A DNA stretch of 64,000 nt from JAJYSO01 sp964451785 (GTDB lineage: Bacteria; Bacteroidota; Bacteroidia; Flavobacteriales; Flavobacteriaceae), in the NCBI GenBank assembly GCA_964451785.1, contig CAYVJG010000006.1, positions 38,489 to 102,488 of the forward strand. Reading direction: 5' to 3'. Made by a program: the position numbers and the translations under genes. Below, piece by piece: positions 17,995 to 27,595 of the stretch (within the stretch, counting starts at the first letter, position 1; every line of letters begins with the position of its first letter). The notes beneath the pieces are model-generated. The model did not search any database, was not told where the DNA came from, and was given only the letters and a program-made list of their open reading frames with translations.

Positions 17995-18782
17995 AAATCT
18001 TCTGCTTCGGCAATCATTTCAACAACATCTTTAATTTCTAGCGGCTGACCTGTTTTTTGTTTGGTCATGCCATCGGCAAGCATAGTATTACAAAACGGGC
18101 AACCTGTTGCAATGGTTTCGGCGCCGGTTTGCTGTGCTTGTTCGATGCGCATTTCGTTAATCTCGCGATTCCCTTTTTCTGATTCTTTAAACATTTGTGC
18201 GCCTCCAGCACCACAACACAAACTGCGGCGTTTGCTATCGCGCATTTCAACGAGTTCCACTTCTAACTTGAGCAACAACTCTCGCGAAGCTTCAAACTCA
18301 TCATTAGCACGCCCGAGGTAACACGGATCGTGATAGGTAATTCGTTTGCCTTTAAACAGTCCGCCTTCAACTTTGAGTTTCCCTTCTTCAAGCAGTGATT
18401 TGAGCAATTGCGTGTGGTGAACCACTTTGTAATGCCCCCCGAGTTCGGGATATTCATTTTTTATGGTGTTGAAACAATGTGGACAAGCGGTGACTATTTT
18501 TTTAATACCGTAACCATTTAAAGTTTCGATATTCATCTTTGCTTGCATTTGGAATAAAAACTCATTCCCTGCGCGTTTTGCAGGATCGCCGGTACAACCT
18601 TCTTCACTGCCCAAAACGGCAAAATCAACGCCCGCTTTCTGAAGCAATTTAGCAAAAGCCTTAGTTATCTTTTTGGCTCTATCGTCAAAACTACATGAGC
18701 AGCCAACCCAAAACAACACATCCGGCATTTTTCCTTCTGCCGCATATTCTTGCATCGTTGGGACTTTTAGTGCATTAGCCAT
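17991..18782 (-). CDS. (Fe-S)-binding CCG-domain protein (HdrB/GlpC/LutA-like)
   Basis: 263 residues with two cysteine-rich CCG repeats typical of heterodisulfide-reductase subunit B-like proteins. These are FWVGCSCSFDDRAK near residue 25 with VTACPHCFNTIKNEYPELGG near 98, then YHDPCYLGR near 150 with SLCCGAGGAQMF near 187. A late GCPFCNTML lies near 228. The cysteines would bind a noncubane 4Fe-4S cluster in an electron-transfer complex. The usual membrane ferredoxin partner is not adjacent. It is cotranscribed with the SnoaL-like gene. Confidence 0.85.
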   Translation of the reverse strand: MANALKVPTMQEYAAEGKMPDVLFWVGCSCSFDDRAKKITKAFAKLLQKAGVDFAVLGSEEGCTGDPAKRAGNEFLFQMQAKMNIETLNGYGIKKIVTACPHCFNTIKNEYPELGGHYKVVHHTQLLKSLLEEGKLKVEGGLFKGKRITYHDPCYLGRANDEFEASRELLLKLEVELVEMRDSKRRSLCCGAGGAQMFKESEKGNREINEMRIEQAQQTGAETIATGCPFCNTMLADGMTKQKTGQPLEIKDVVEMIAEAEDL

Positions 18783-18887
18783 AATTTTCTTTATCTGTGT
18801 TGGCCAAATATAAGTATTTTTAATTTCTTTAAGAATAGAGAATTGCGCTTCCTATACCCGCGCAGGCTTATTTATAACGAAAATCAA

Positions 18888-19556
18888 TTACCAGTTAATT
18901 TCTGATTTTCCATGCGCTTTTAAATAGGTATTAGCTCGACTAAAATGCTTATTTCCAAACCAATGCCCTCTATTAGCACTCAAAGGCGAAGGATGTCCTG
19001 ACTCTAAAATCAAATGCTTTTCACTGTCAATAAGCTTAGCTTTCTTTTTAGCATATCCGCCCCACAACATAAAAACCAAGTCTTCCCTTTGAACAGATAA
19101 TTGCTTAATAACAGCATCTGTAAACTGCTCCCAACCTTGTTTTTGGTGACTTCCGGCTTGATGTTCGCGTACAGTTAAAGTGGTGTTGAGCAACAAAACG
19201 CCCTGCTGCGCCCAGCGCTCTAAATTGCCCGTAATCGGAATAGGCTGATCTAAGTCCGTTTCTATTTCTTTAAAAATATTGACTAATGAAGGCGGAATCT
19301 TAACGCCGTCATTAACCGAAAAAGCCAATCCGTGAGCCTGCCCAAATCCGTGATAAGGATCTTGTCCTAAAATAACCACTTTTGTTTGTTCAAATGAACA
19401 GTAATCAAAAGCTGAAAAAATCAAATCAGCAGGTGGAAAACAGTTGTTTTGAGCGTATTCGTTTTGTACAAATCGATCGAGTTTTTTAAAATAATCTTGC
19501 TGCATTTCATCTTGCAACAGCGGTTGCCAAGAAGCAGGTAGAGATAAAGAGATCAT
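18888..19556 (-). CDS. ung: Uracil-DNA glycosylase
   Basis: About 222 residues from the ATG at 19556. It removes uracil from DNA to start base-excision repair. The water-activating motif is GQDPYHGFGQAHGLAFSV near residue 60, and the minor-groove motif is HPSPLSANRG near 197, both family 1 hallmarks. LLLNTTLTVREHQAGSH lies between them. A longer frame starts with TTG at 19577, but that codon overlaps the promoter -7 box TATCTTTG (19575-19582), so the ATG at 19556 is the likely start. It is divergent from mutS2 with a compact shared promoter region. Confidence 0.95.
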   Translation of the reverse strand: MISLSLPASWQPLLQDEMQQDYFKKLDRFVQNEYAQNNCFPPADLIFSAFDYCSFEQTKVVILGQDPYHGFGQAHGLAFSVNDGVKIPPSLVNIFKEIETDLDQPIPITGNLERWAQQGVLLLNTTLTVREHQAGSHQKQGWEQFTDAVIKQLSVQREDLVFMLWGGYAKKKAKLIDSEKHLILESGHPSPLSANRGHWFGNKHFSRANTYLKAHGKSEINW

Positions 19557-19574
19557 AATCTTCAATTGAAAAGA

Positions 19575-19582
19575 CAAAGATA
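19575..19582 (-). promoter_or_regulatory. -7 box for ung
   Basis: TATCTTTG on the minus strand, 18 bases before the ATG at 19556, which implies a very short 5' leader. It sets the start choice for ung. Confidence 0.6.
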
Positions 19583-19621
19583 CAAGAATGTCAAGGTTTA
19601 GGTCACCGTGATAAAAAAGTT

Positions 19622-19629
19622 TAAATTTG
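19622..19629 (+). promoter_or_regulatory. -7 box for mutS2
   Basis: TAAATTTG matches TAnnTTTG and ends 25 bases before the ATG at 19655. Together with 19575-19582 it forms a divergent promoter pair. Confidence 0.55.
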
Positions 19630-19654
19630 CCTCTGAAAATGCGATTGCCTTATT

Positions 19655-21835
19655 ATGATAAAGATTTCCAAGAAAACTTTAACTGATTTAGAATTTTATA
19701 AAATTTGTGAACAACTCAGTGAACATTGTCTCACCGAAAAAGGGCGTCAAAAAGCCCTAGACTTGCGTCCGTTTAAGAACTCGCAAAAAATTCTACTCGC
19801 CTTAGGGCAAACCCAAGAATACAAGAGCTCTGCTGTAGAGGCAGATCGCATTCCTAATCATTTTTTTGACGATGTCGATAACGAAATTTATTTACTCAAC
19901 ATCAAAAACAGCGTTTTAGAGGCTCGTGGATTTCAGAATATAGCTGCACTATCCTCTACAGCTAACACCTTACTAAAATTTTTCAACAAGCATCAAGAGC
20001 TATATCCAAAATTACAGGCGCTCACTGAACCTGTAATGTACACGGATATACTGATTAAATCTATTTATGCTGTATTAGATCGCTTTGGAGAGATTAAAAA
20101 TGATGCTTCGGATCAACTTGCCGAAATTCGCCGTGACCTTGCAATGCTTCAGCAACAAATTGATTCGAGTTTTACAGCCGATATGTCGCGCTATCACAGT
20201 TCTGGTTTTCTCGATGACATTCGCGAATCTGTTATTGACAATCACCGTGTATTAGCCGTGTTAGCTACGCATAGACGAAAAGTAAAAGGCAATATTTTAG
20301 GGCGTTCAAAAACAGGCAGCATTGTGTTTATTCAACCCCAAAACACCTTGCGTTATTCACGCGAATACAACAATTTAAAATTTGACGAAAAAGAAGAAAT
20401 CAATCGTATTTTAAGAGCTTTATCTGACGAGATTCGTCCGTATCGCGAATTGTTAATCGATTATCAAGATTTATTATCGGCTATTGATCTAGTTGCGGCC
20501 AAAGTAAAATACGCCGCACGTATGAATGCGGTTTTACCTAAAGTAACTAAAAAACGAGAGCTCGATTTAAAGGCTGCTTACCATCCACTGCTTTACCTTA
20601 ACAATGCCGCTCAAGGGAAAAAAACCTATCCTCAAGATATTAAGCTCAGTCAAGACCAACGCATTATTGTGATTTCAGGTCCAAACGCCGGTGGAAAAAG
20701 TATTACGCTTAAAACCGTTGGTTTATTACAACTCATGTTGCAAAGTGGCTTGTTTATTCCGGTACACGAATACAGTCACGTGTGTTTGTTTAAAACTGTT
20801 TTAAGCGATATTGGCGATCATCAAAGTATTGAAAATCATTTGAGCACCTATTCTTATCGCTTAAAAAACATGCGTTATTTTCTGCAAAAATGTGATAAAC
20901 ACAGCTTGTTTTTAATTGATGAATTTGGTACCGGAACCGACCCAGAATTGGGAGGGGCTTTAGCCGAGACCTTTTTAGAAGTTTTCTTTGAGCGTGAATC
21001 TTTTGGGATCATCACCACCCATTATGCAAATCTCAAAAAAATGGCTAATGAAACTGAAGGGATACAAAATGCGAACATGCGTTTTGACAATAGCAGTTTA
21101 GAACCCGAATTCAAATTGCAAATGGGAGAAGCCGGTAGCTCGTTTACTTTTGAAGTGGCACAAAAAAACGGTATTCCTTACAGCCTGATTAATCGCTCTA
21201 AAAAGAAAGTAGCCCGAGGAAAAATCCGTTTTGACAAAAGTATCGCCAAGTTGCAACAAGAGCGTTCTAAGTTGGTCAAAACCACTAAACAGCTCAACGA
21301 AGAAAAACACAAAGCTACTCAGCACAAAGAAACACTGAGTCAAAAGGCCGACCGCATTCAACAAAAGTTAGAAGATTTTCAACAGCTTTACGACAGTAAT
21401 CAACAGCTGATTTATCTCGGTAAAAAATTCACAAAGCTAGAGCGCGATTTTTCGCATAGTAAAAATAAAAAGCAGTTTATAGCAGAATTGCTCAAACTAG
21501 CCGCCGTTGAAAGTGACAAACGCCAAAGTGAAAATAAAAAACAAGCCCGCATCAAACGTCAACGCGAAGAACGCATTCAACGAGAAGCCGAAAAAAAGCT
21601 AGAAACTATCCGCCAGAAGAAAGCTCAAGAAAAGCAAGCTGAAGTGAAACGCGTGGAAGAAAAAAAGAAAAAAGAAATTGATTCCTTAGGGCCCAATGAT
21701 CGCGTACGACTAGAAGGCAGTAAAGCCATAGGAACTATCGATAAAATTGAAAAGGGAAAAGTAATCATTAACTACGGTCTGTTTACCACTGAAGCGCCAA
21801 TTGAAAAAATAGAACTCGTCAGCCACAGCAAATAA
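19655..21835 (+). CDS. mutS2: MutS2-family ATPase without Smr domain
   Basis: 726 residues. MutS core and lever regions come first, then the ABC-type ATPase with Walker A GPNAGGKSITLK near residue 343 and Walker B LFLIDEFGTGTDPE near 424. A long basic coiled coil follows (about 530-670, rich in K, E, Q), then a short KOW-like end (GPNDRVRLEGSKAIGTIDKI). The C-terminal Smr nuclease domain of Bacillus-type MutS2 is absent, as seems usual for this lineage. MutS2 proteins act on branched DNA or stalled ribosomes rather than in mismatch repair. The exact role here is not shown. Confidence 0.88.
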   Translation: MIKISKKTLTDLEFYKICEQLSEHCLTEKGRQKALDLRPFKNSQKILLALGQTQEYKSSAVEADRIPNHFFDDVDNEIYLLNIKNSVLEARGFQNIAALSSTANTLLKFFNKHQELYPKLQALTEPVMYTDILIKSIYAVLDRFGEIKNDASDQLAEIRRDLAMLQQQIDSSFTADMSRYHSSGFLDDIRESVIDNHRVLAVLATHRRKVKGNILGRSKTGSIVFIQPQNTLRYSREYNNLKFDEKEEINRILRALSDEIRPYRELLIDYQDLLSAIDLVAAKVKYAARMNAVLPKVTKKRELDLKAAYHPLLYLNNAAQGKKTYPQDIKLSQDQRIIVISGPNAGGKSITLKTVGLLQLMLQSGLFIPVHEYSHVCLFKTVLSDIGDHQSIENHLSTYSYRLKNMRYFLQKCDKHSLFLIDEFGTGTDPELGGALAETFLEVFFERESFGIITTHYANLKKMANETEGIQNANMRFDNSSLEPEFKLQMGEAGSSFTFEVAQKNGIPYSLINRSKKKVARGKIRFDKSIAKLQQERSKLVKTTKQLNEEKHKATQHKETLSQKADRIQQKLEDFQQLYDSNQQLIYLGKKFTKLERDFSHSKNKKQFIAELLKLAAVESDKRQSENKKQARIKRQREERIQREAEKKLETIRQKKAQEKQAEVKRVEEKKKKEIDSLGPNDRVRLEGSKAIGTIDKIEKGKVIINYGLFTTEAPIEKIELVSHSK

Positions 21836-21960
21836 GTATTTTCGAACTAATTTACAGCTGTTTATAAATTAATCTTTTAACGCTTAACCTAAGAATTAAA
21901 TTACATATTAAAAAGACATCTAATTTATACAGTACTATCTATTTATATTCATAAAAATAC

Positions 21961-21968
21961 TACATTTG
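21961..21968 (+). promoter_or_regulatory. Candidate -7 box for mscL
   Basis: TACATTTG fits TAnnTTTG and lies 40 bases before the mscL ATG. Confidence 0.45.
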
Positions 21969-22008
21969 TATTTATAAAATTCATCTCAATTAATTAAACT
22001 GCTCTATT

Positions 22009-22425
22009 ATGTTAAAGGAATTTAAAGAATTCGCCCTAAAGGGGAACATGCTCGATTTAGCCATTGCCTTTGTTATAGGCGCGGCTTTTAAAAGTATCAT
22101 CACCTCATTGGTCAATGATATCATCATGCCTTTTATTGGTATATTCACCGGAGGCATGGATTTTTCTGACAAAAAATTTGTTATCAGCGAAGCTGTTGTC
22201 GATGCTTCTGGCAAAGTGATTACGCCTGAAAATGCCATTACTTATGGTAATTTAATTCAGGTGTCTATCAGCTTTATCATCATTGCGTTTGTGTTGTTTT
22301 TAATCGTTAAAGCATTCAACAAAATGAAGAAGAAAAAAGAAGAAGCTGCGCCGGCACCTGCAGGTCCTACTCAAGAAGAATTGCTGACTAATATTCTTGA
22401 TGAAATTAAAAAGCAAAATAAATAA
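22009..22425 (+). CDS. mscL: Large-conductance mechanosensitive channel
   Basis: 138 residues, the normal MscL size. The cytoplasmic N-terminal helix MLKEFKEFALKGNMLDLAI leads into TM1 (AIAFVIGAAFKSIITSLVND, with the small-residue gate pattern) and the periplasmic loop. The signature IIMPFIGIFTGG is present. TM2 follows (SFIIIAFVLFLIVKAFN), and then a charged, Ala/Pro-linked C-terminal helix (TQEELLTNILDEIKKQNK). The homopentamer opens under membrane tension to release osmolytes on hypo-osmotic shock. It is a single gene ending at a bidirectional terminator. Confidence 0.95.
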   Translation: MLKEFKEFALKGNMLDLAIAFVIGAAFKSIITSLVNDIIMPFIGIFTGGMDFSDKKFVISEAVVDASGKVITPENAITYGNLIQVSISFIIIAFVLFLIVKAFNKMKKKKEEAAPAPAGPTQEELLTNILDEIKKQNK

Positions 22426-22440
22426 GTGCTTTATCAACGT

Positions 22441-22488
22441 AAAAAAAAAATTCCCTTCAGTTTTCGATTAACTGGAGGGAATTTTTTT
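22441..22488. terminator. Bidirectional terminator between mscL and the kinase gene
   Basis: AATTCCCTTCAGTT pairs with AACTGGAGGGAATT and is flanked by an A-run on the left and a T-run on the right. It serves both convergent transcripts. Confidence 0.85.
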
Positions 22489-22504
22489 ATAACCCAACTT
22501 TGCT

Positions 22505-23356
22505 TTAGGCCTTGGTAATTTTTACATCAATAGCAGGCCTTAAGCGATTAGCATATTGAAACACAGGCCCTACCTTTTCATTATACGAAAAACTGTTAGC
22601 TATAGCGGTAGTTACAAACGCCTTAGCCTTCTGCACACTCTCAACCATGGTAAAACCACGGGCTAAAAATGTGGTTATTGCTGCTGAAATGGTATCGCCT
22701 GCTCCACTCGTATTTTCTGTATCAACACGTGGTGTTTCAAACAGCCAAAAGTCAGTGCCATCATACAACACATCGGTAGCAAAATCGCCTAAGCGTCCAC
22801 CTTTTAAGAGGATTTGTTTAGGTCCTAATTGATGTAGAGCTACCGCTGCGACTTTCATATCGTCAACAGTGTGTATTGGCATACCATCTAACAAGATCGA
22901 AGCTTCCGGCATATTGGGTGTAATCAATTCGGCTTGAGGAAGAAGATGTGATTTCATAGCCTCAACAGCTTCGTCTTTCAAAAGATTGGCATCTAATTTA
23001 CCGAGTTTACCTACCATCACAGGATCAACCACAAGGTGGGTATAGTTTTGCTCGCTTAGCAATTCAGAAACTTCACATATAATTTCTTTAGAGAAGAGCA
23101 TACCCGTTTTTACAGCATCAACTCCTGTGCGCTTATTGGCGGCAAAAAACTGCGCCTCAATCGCCTCAACGGCTATGGTGTGTACATTCTGTTTTGTTTT
23201 AGGATGCTGTCCTACTATTGCTGTTATGACGCTCATGCCATAGCCTCCGAGCTCTTGAATAGTCTTTAAATCAGCTTGCAATCCTGCTGTTCCTCCAGCT
23301 TCTGATCCTGCTATAGTCAATATGCGTTTAGGCAATACTTGCTGAGAATTATCCAT
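22505..23356 (-). CDS. PfkB-superfamily vitamin kinase (pyridoxine kinase / HMP(-P) kinase type)
   Basis: 283 residues of the ribokinase-like ThiD/PdxK group. AGSEAGGTAGLQADLKTIQE near the N-terminus is the substrate and Gly-rich segment. GYGMSVITAIVGQ and VDAVKTGMLFSKEII are conserved, and the anion-hole/catalytic motif NTSGAGDTISAAI near residue 214 contains the GAGD aspartate base. The 'TGMLxSxEII' wording and the length resemble the Bacillus-type pyridoxine kinase as much as ThiD, so phosphorylation of pyridoxal or of hydroxymethylpyrimidine are both possible. The gene is monocistronic. Confidence 0.85.
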   Translation of the reverse strand: MDNSQQVLPKRILTIAGSEAGGTAGLQADLKTIQELGGYGMSVITAIVGQHPKTKQNVHTIAVEAIEAQFFAANKRTGVDAVKTGMLFSKEIICEVSELLSEQNYTHLVVDPVMVGKLGKLDANLLKDEAVEAMKSHLLPQAELITPNMPEASILLDGMPIHTVDDMKVAAVALHQLGPKQILLKGGRLGDFATDVLYDGTDFWLFETPRVDTENTSGAGDTISAAITTFLARGFTMVESVQKAKAFVTTAIANSFSYNEKVGPVFQYANRLRPAIDVKITKA

Positions 23357-23368
23357 GCTTAAAATTTT

Positions 23369-23392
23369 ATACCAATTAGAATTCTTTTTATA
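23369..23392. repeat. R1 terminal fragment
   Basis: TATACCAATTAGAATTC plus following T-rich bases match the inverted end of R1 copies A and C. Only the end is present. It sits between the kinase start and the infB terminator. Confidence 0.4.
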
Positions 23393-23411
23393 CAGAAATG
23401 ATTTTTAGGGC

Positions 23412-23451
23412 TTAAAAAAATCCGACTAACACATTGTGCATTAGTCGGATT
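23412..23451 (-). terminator. Terminator of the rimP-nusA-infB operon
   Basis: AATCCGACTAA pairs with TTAGTCGGATT, with further pairing inside the loop. On the minus strand a T-run follows, 26 bases after the infB stop. Confidence 0.8.
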
Positions 23452-23476
23452 AAAATATAGGAATAAGAATTTAAAT

Positions 23477-26284
23477 TTACTTCAATTTCTTTTTCACTTC
23501 AACTTCTTGGTAAGCTTCAATCACATCGCCAATTTTGATATCGTTGTAGTTTTTAACTTGTAAACCACAATCGTAGCCTTTACTAACTTCTTTCACATCG
23601 TCTTTAAAACGTTTTAATGAAGCGAGCTCTCCGGTGTAAACTACCACGCCATCGCGAATCAAGCGGATTTGGCTTTTGCGGTAAATTTTACCATCAGTAA
23701 CCATACAACCGGCAATAGTTCCCACTTTAGAAATTTTAAAGGTTTCGCGAATTTCAGCGTTACCTGTAACTTCTTCTTTAATTTCTGGAGACAACATACC
23801 TTCCATCGCATCTTTGAGGTCATCGATAGCGGCGTAGATAATTGAATAAGTACGGATATCGATTTCTTCTTTATCTGCAATTTGCTTAGCATTTCCTGCA
23901 GGACGGACGTTAAATCCGATGATAATGGCGTCAGAAGCAGAAGCTAACAAGACATCACTTTCTGTAATCGCCCCTACCCCTTTGTGAATGATATTGACTT
24001 GAATTTCTTCAGTTGACAATTTCAAGAAACTATCGGATAATGCTTCTACTGAACCGTCAACATCACCTTTCAAGATAATATTCAACTCTTTAAAGTCACC
24101 AAGTGCAATACGACGACCAATTTCGTCGAGGGTAATGTGGTGTTGTGTACGTACATCTTGTTCGCGTTGCAATTGCGCACGTTTAGCGGCAATACTTTTA
24201 GCTTCGCGTTCGTCTTGCATCACGATAAACTTATCACCTGCTTGAGGAGCGCCATCAAGGCCTAAGATAGATACCGGACTAGCTGGCCCTACAGACTGAA
24301 CACGGTTGCCGCGTTCGTCGGTCATGGCTTTAATTTTACCACTTGATGTTCCGGCAAGCACATAATCTGTTTGGTGCAAGGTACCTGATTCTATAAGAAT
24401 TGTAGATACATAACCACGTCCTTTATCGAGGTAAGCTTCAATAACCGTACCTGTAGCCGCGTGATCAGGGTCAGCTTTAAGATCGAGCATTTCAGCTTCG
24501 AGCAATACTTTTTCGAGTAATTCATCAACGCCCACTCCTTGTTTAGCAGAAATATCGTGCGATTGAATTTTACCGCCCCAATCTTCAACTAACAAGTTCA
24601 TGTTAGCCAATTTTTCTTTAATCTTATCAGGATTAGCCGTAGGCAAATCGATTTTGTTTATCGCAAAAACAATCGGTACCCCTGCCGCTTGAGCATGAGA
24701 AATAGCCTCTTTAGTTTGCGGCATCACATCATCATCTGCAGCCACTACAATAATAGCGATATCGGTTACCTGAGCTCCACGTGCACGCATAGCGGTAAAG
24801 GCTTCGTGACCTGGCGTATCGAGGAAAGTGATGCGTTGTCCGTTTTTAAGTTCAACAGCATAAGCCCCGATGTGCTGAGTAATACCACCACTTTCACCAG
24901 CAATCACATTTTCTTTACGGATATTATCGAGTAAAGATGTTTTACCGTGGTCAACGTGTCCCATAACGGTTACGATTGGTGCACGAGACTGCATATTTTC
25001 AGGGTTATCTTCAATATCCTCAGTTACAGTTTCTTCGAGTTCAGCACTGACAAATTCAAGTTCAAATCCAAATTCTTCTGCAACAATAGCTAAGGTTTCA
25101 GCATTTAAACGTTGGTTCATAGTCACCATTAAACCTAATGACATACAAGCCCCGATAATATCGTTGACTGATTTGTCCATCATGGTGGCTAACTCACTAG
25201 CCGTTACATACTCAGTAACCTTAAGGATTTTACTTTCGCGTTCTAATTGTACGTCTTCAGCTTCCGTTTGTTTACGGCGTTCTTTACGTTTTTCGCGACG
25301 GTATTTAGAGCTTTTGTTTTTATTAGATTTACCTTGAAGTTTTTCTAAGGTTTCTCTAATTTGTTTTTGTACTTCTTCCTCTGTTGGCTCTTCTTTTTTA
25401 ATTGGAGCGCGGCGTTTATTGGCTTTTTTACGTCTAGCGTTGTGGTTCGGATTAGAATTGCCTTGTTTTTGGTCAGGGCTTATACGCTTGCGTTTGCGGC
25501 GTTTTTTGTTATCGCCATCTTTTTTAGGATCTTTTTTCTTCGGTTTTTTCTTAAACTGATCAAGGTCAATTTTTTTACCGGTAAAATGAGGTCCTTTTAG
25601 TTTTTTGTATTCTGTTTCAATACGTTCAACTTTAGGCTCTTCAGTTGATTTAGCTTCTGATTCTTTAGCTGTAGCAGCTTGTTCTGAAGGCTGCTGAGGC
25701 TTAGCTTCTGTCTTAGAAATAGGCTTAGGTTTATGAGACTTAGGTTTTTCTACAGATTTTTTATCTTTACGCGAACGTTTGTCGTCCTTAAAAGCCTCCA
25801 AGTCAATTTTCCCTACTTGTTTTGGACCGCGCAATAGATTACGTGAATCTGAGGTTTCTTTTGAGGCTGCCTCTTTATCCGCTTTTGATTTAGCTTCAGC
25901 TTCAGCTTTAAGGCGTGCTTCTAGTTCAGCAGCAGCTTTTGCTTCTGCTTCTGCTTCTTCACGTTTTTTCTTTTCTTCCTCTTCCAGTTTTTGCAACCGC
26001 TCTTTTTCTAAACGTTCTTTTTCTTCTTTCTCTTTTTCACGTTCGCGGCGGAGTTTTTCTTTTTCACGTTTTTGCTCTTCGCTTACTTCTTTTGACGCAA
26101 TTTTTTTACTCTTATCAGTTTGGAATTTGTCCACCAAAATCTGATAGAGGTCGCTTGATACTTTTGTGGTTGGGCGTGCTTCGATCTCATGACCTTTAGA
26201 CGCCAAATACTCCACAGCTCGGTCTAGCGAAATATTTAATTCGCGTAAAACTTTGTTTAATCTCATTTTCTTACCTCCAGCCAT
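23477..26284 (-). CDS. infB: Translation initiation factor IF-2
   Basis: 935 residues. The N-terminal IF2_N segment starts MRLNKVLRELNISLDRAVEY, followed by a ~330-residue highly charged linker (long E/K/A stretches, then KKRRKRKRIS). A second IF2_N-like element (ASELATMMDKSVNDIIGAC) comes next. The G domain has G1 GHVDHGKTSLLD near 444, G3 DTPGHEAFTAMR and G4 AINKIDLP. C-terminal beta-barrels close the protein. IF-2 places fMet-tRNA on the 30S subunit and promotes subunit joining. The start at 26284 (MAGGKKMRLNK) matches the family's short pre-extension. It is the last gene of the rimP-nusA-infB operon. Confidence 0.97.
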   Translation of the reverse strand: MAGGKKMRLNKVLRELNISLDRAVEYLASKGHEIEARPTTKVSSDLYQILVDKFQTDKSKKIASKEVSEEQKREKEKLRREREKEKEEKERLEKERLQKLEEEEKKKREEAEAEAKAAAELEARLKAEAEAKSKADKEAASKETSDSRNLLRGPKQVGKIDLEAFKDDKRSRKDKKSVEKPKSHKPKPISKTEAKPQQPSEQAATAKESEAKSTEEPKVERIETEYKKLKGPHFTGKKIDLDQFKKKPKKKDPKKDGDNKKRRKRKRISPDQKQGNSNPNHNARRKKANKRRAPIKKEEPTEEEVQKQIRETLEKLQGKSNKNKSSKYRREKRKERRKQTEAEDVQLERESKILKVTEYVTASELATMMDKSVNDIIGACMSLGLMVTMNQRLNAETLAIVAEEFGFELEFVSAELEETVTEDIEDNPENMQSRAPIVTVMGHVDHGKTSLLDNIRKENVIAGESGGITQHIGAYAVELKNGQRITFLDTPGHEAFTAMRARGAQVTDIAIIVVAADDDVMPQTKEAISHAQAAGVPIVFAINKIDLPTANPDKIKEKLANMNLLVEDWGGKIQSHDISAKQGVGVDELLEKVLLEAEMLDLKADPDHAATGTVIEAYLDKGRGYVSTILIESGTLHQTDYVLAGTSSGKIKAMTDERGNRVQSVGPASPVSILGLDGAPQAGDKFIVMQDEREAKSIAAKRAQLQREQDVRTQHHITLDEIGRRIALGDFKELNIILKGDVDGSVEALSDSFLKLSTEEIQVNIIHKGVGAITESDVLLASASDAIIIGFNVRPAGNAKQIADKEEIDIRTYSIIYAAIDDLKDAMEGMLSPEIKEEVTGNAEIRETFKISKVGTIAGCMVTDGKIYRKSQIRLIRDGVVVYTGELASLKRFKDDVKEVSKGYDCGLQVKNYNDIKIGDVIEAYQEVEVKKKLK

Positions 26285-26355
26285 ATAATGCTTCTAAATT
26301 ATCCTCTTTAAATTACTGAAAAAACTCACTTCTTTATCTTACCTAAAGGTTAAGT

Positions 26356-27588
26356 TCATTCTTCAAATTCTTCTTTTAATATATTGACCACTGCTTCAAT
26401 GGTCTCTTCTTCTAAGTCCGTTAAGTTTACTAAATCAGCTATCGTTTTATCTAAAACACTCTTCGCTGTAAATAAACCTATACGTGCAAATTCATCTAAA
26501 ATCCACCCTTCGATTTCATCAGAGAATTCGCGCAATTCAACATCTTCTTCTTGGCCTTCACGGACAACATCTAATTCATAACCGGTAATTTTACCAGCTA
26601 AGCGGATGTTATGTCCTCCACGACCAATAGCTTTAGAAACTTCAGCAGGTTCTAAGAACACTTCAGCGCGTTTAGTTTCTTCGTTGATTTTAATATCTTT
26701 TACATGAGCAGGACTCAAAGCTCGTGTAATAAATAATTTTGTATTAGCTGTATAGTTGATCACATCGATATTTTCATTACCGAGTTCACGGACGATACCG
26801 TGAATACGTGATCCTTTTACCCCAACACAAGCGCCTACAGGGTCAATGCGATCGTCATAAGAATCAACAGCGACTTTCGCTTTTTCACCTGGAGCGCGAA
26901 CAACGCGTTTCACATCAATTAATCCATCAAAGATTTCAGGAATTTCTTGCTCAAATAATTTTTCTAAGAATACCGGAGAGGTTCTTGAAAAAATAATAAG
27001 TGGCTTACTTCCTTTGAGTTCAACGCTTTCAATGATTCCACGAACACTATCTCCCTTTCTAAAAAAGTCTGACGGGATTTGTTTTTCGCGTGGCATAACG
27101 AGTTCATTACCTTCATCATCGAGCAAAATTACGGCTCTTCTACGAATATGATGCACTTCTGCCGTATAAATTTCGTTTTCTAAGTCTTTAAATTGCTTAT
27201 ATATATTTGTATTATCGTGTTCGCGAATTTTAGAAATCAAATTTTGACGCAGTGCTAAGATAGCGCGACGCCCTAAATCAGCAATCTTTACTTCTTCAGA
27301 CACATCTTCATCAACCTCAAAATCAGGCTCAATTTTACGCGCTTCAGACAAGGCTATTTCGTGATTTGGATTTTCAACTTCTCCATCTTCAACAACCACA
27401 CGGTTGCGCCAAATTTCTAAATCCCCCTTATCTGGATTGATAATGATGTCGAAATTTTCATCTTCACCAAATTTCTTTTTAAGTGCACTACGAAATACAT
27501 CCTCAAGGATCGCCATCAGTGTCACACGATCAATCAACTTATTGTCTTTAAATTCAGAGAAAGAACTAATTAATTCTAAATTATCCAT
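26356..27588 (-). CDS. nusA: Transcription termination/antitermination factor NusA
   Basis: 410 residues. An N-terminal RNA-polymerase-binding domain comes first (MDNLELISSFSEFKDNKLID...). An S1 domain follows near 135-205, then the KH domains with GACVGVKGSRIHGIVRELGN near 255 and AIGRGGHNIRLAGKITGYEL near 315. The C-terminus is acidic. NusA controls pausing, intrinsic termination and antitermination. The E. coli-type duplicated acidic repeats are absent, as usual outside proteobacteria. It sits between rimP and infB, the classic order. Confidence 0.96.
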   Translation of the reverse strand: MDNLELISSFSEFKDNKLIDRVTLMAILEDVFRSALKKKFGEDENFDIIINPDKGDLEIWRNRVVVEDGEVENPNHEIALSEARKIEPDFEVDEDVSEEVKIADLGRRAILALRQNLISKIREHDNTNIYKQFKDLENEIYTAEVHHIRRRAVILLDDEGNELVMPREKQIPSDFFRKGDSVRGIIESVELKGSKPLIIFSRTSPVFLEKLFEQEIPEIFDGLIDVKRVVRAPGEKAKVAVDSYDDRIDPVGACVGVKGSRIHGIVRELGNENIDVINYTANTKLFITRALSPAHVKDIKINEETKRAEVFLEPAEVSKAIGRGGHNIRLAGKITGYELDVVREGQEEDVELREFSDEIEGWILDEFARIGLFTAKSVLDKTIADLVNLTDLEEETIEAVVNILKEEFEE

Positions 27589-27595
27589 AGTAACA

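Noticed and set aside
19655..21835. Missing Smr domain in MutS2 as a truncation
   Set aside because: The protein ends in a complete KOW-like segment followed by a clean stop, and a ~720-residue form without Smr appears normal for this lineage.
25361..26199. Plus-strand frames rich in Phe, Leu and Ser opposite infB
   Set aside because: They are the complement of the Lys/Glu/Ala-rich linker of IF-2, a known source of spurious hydrophobic frames.
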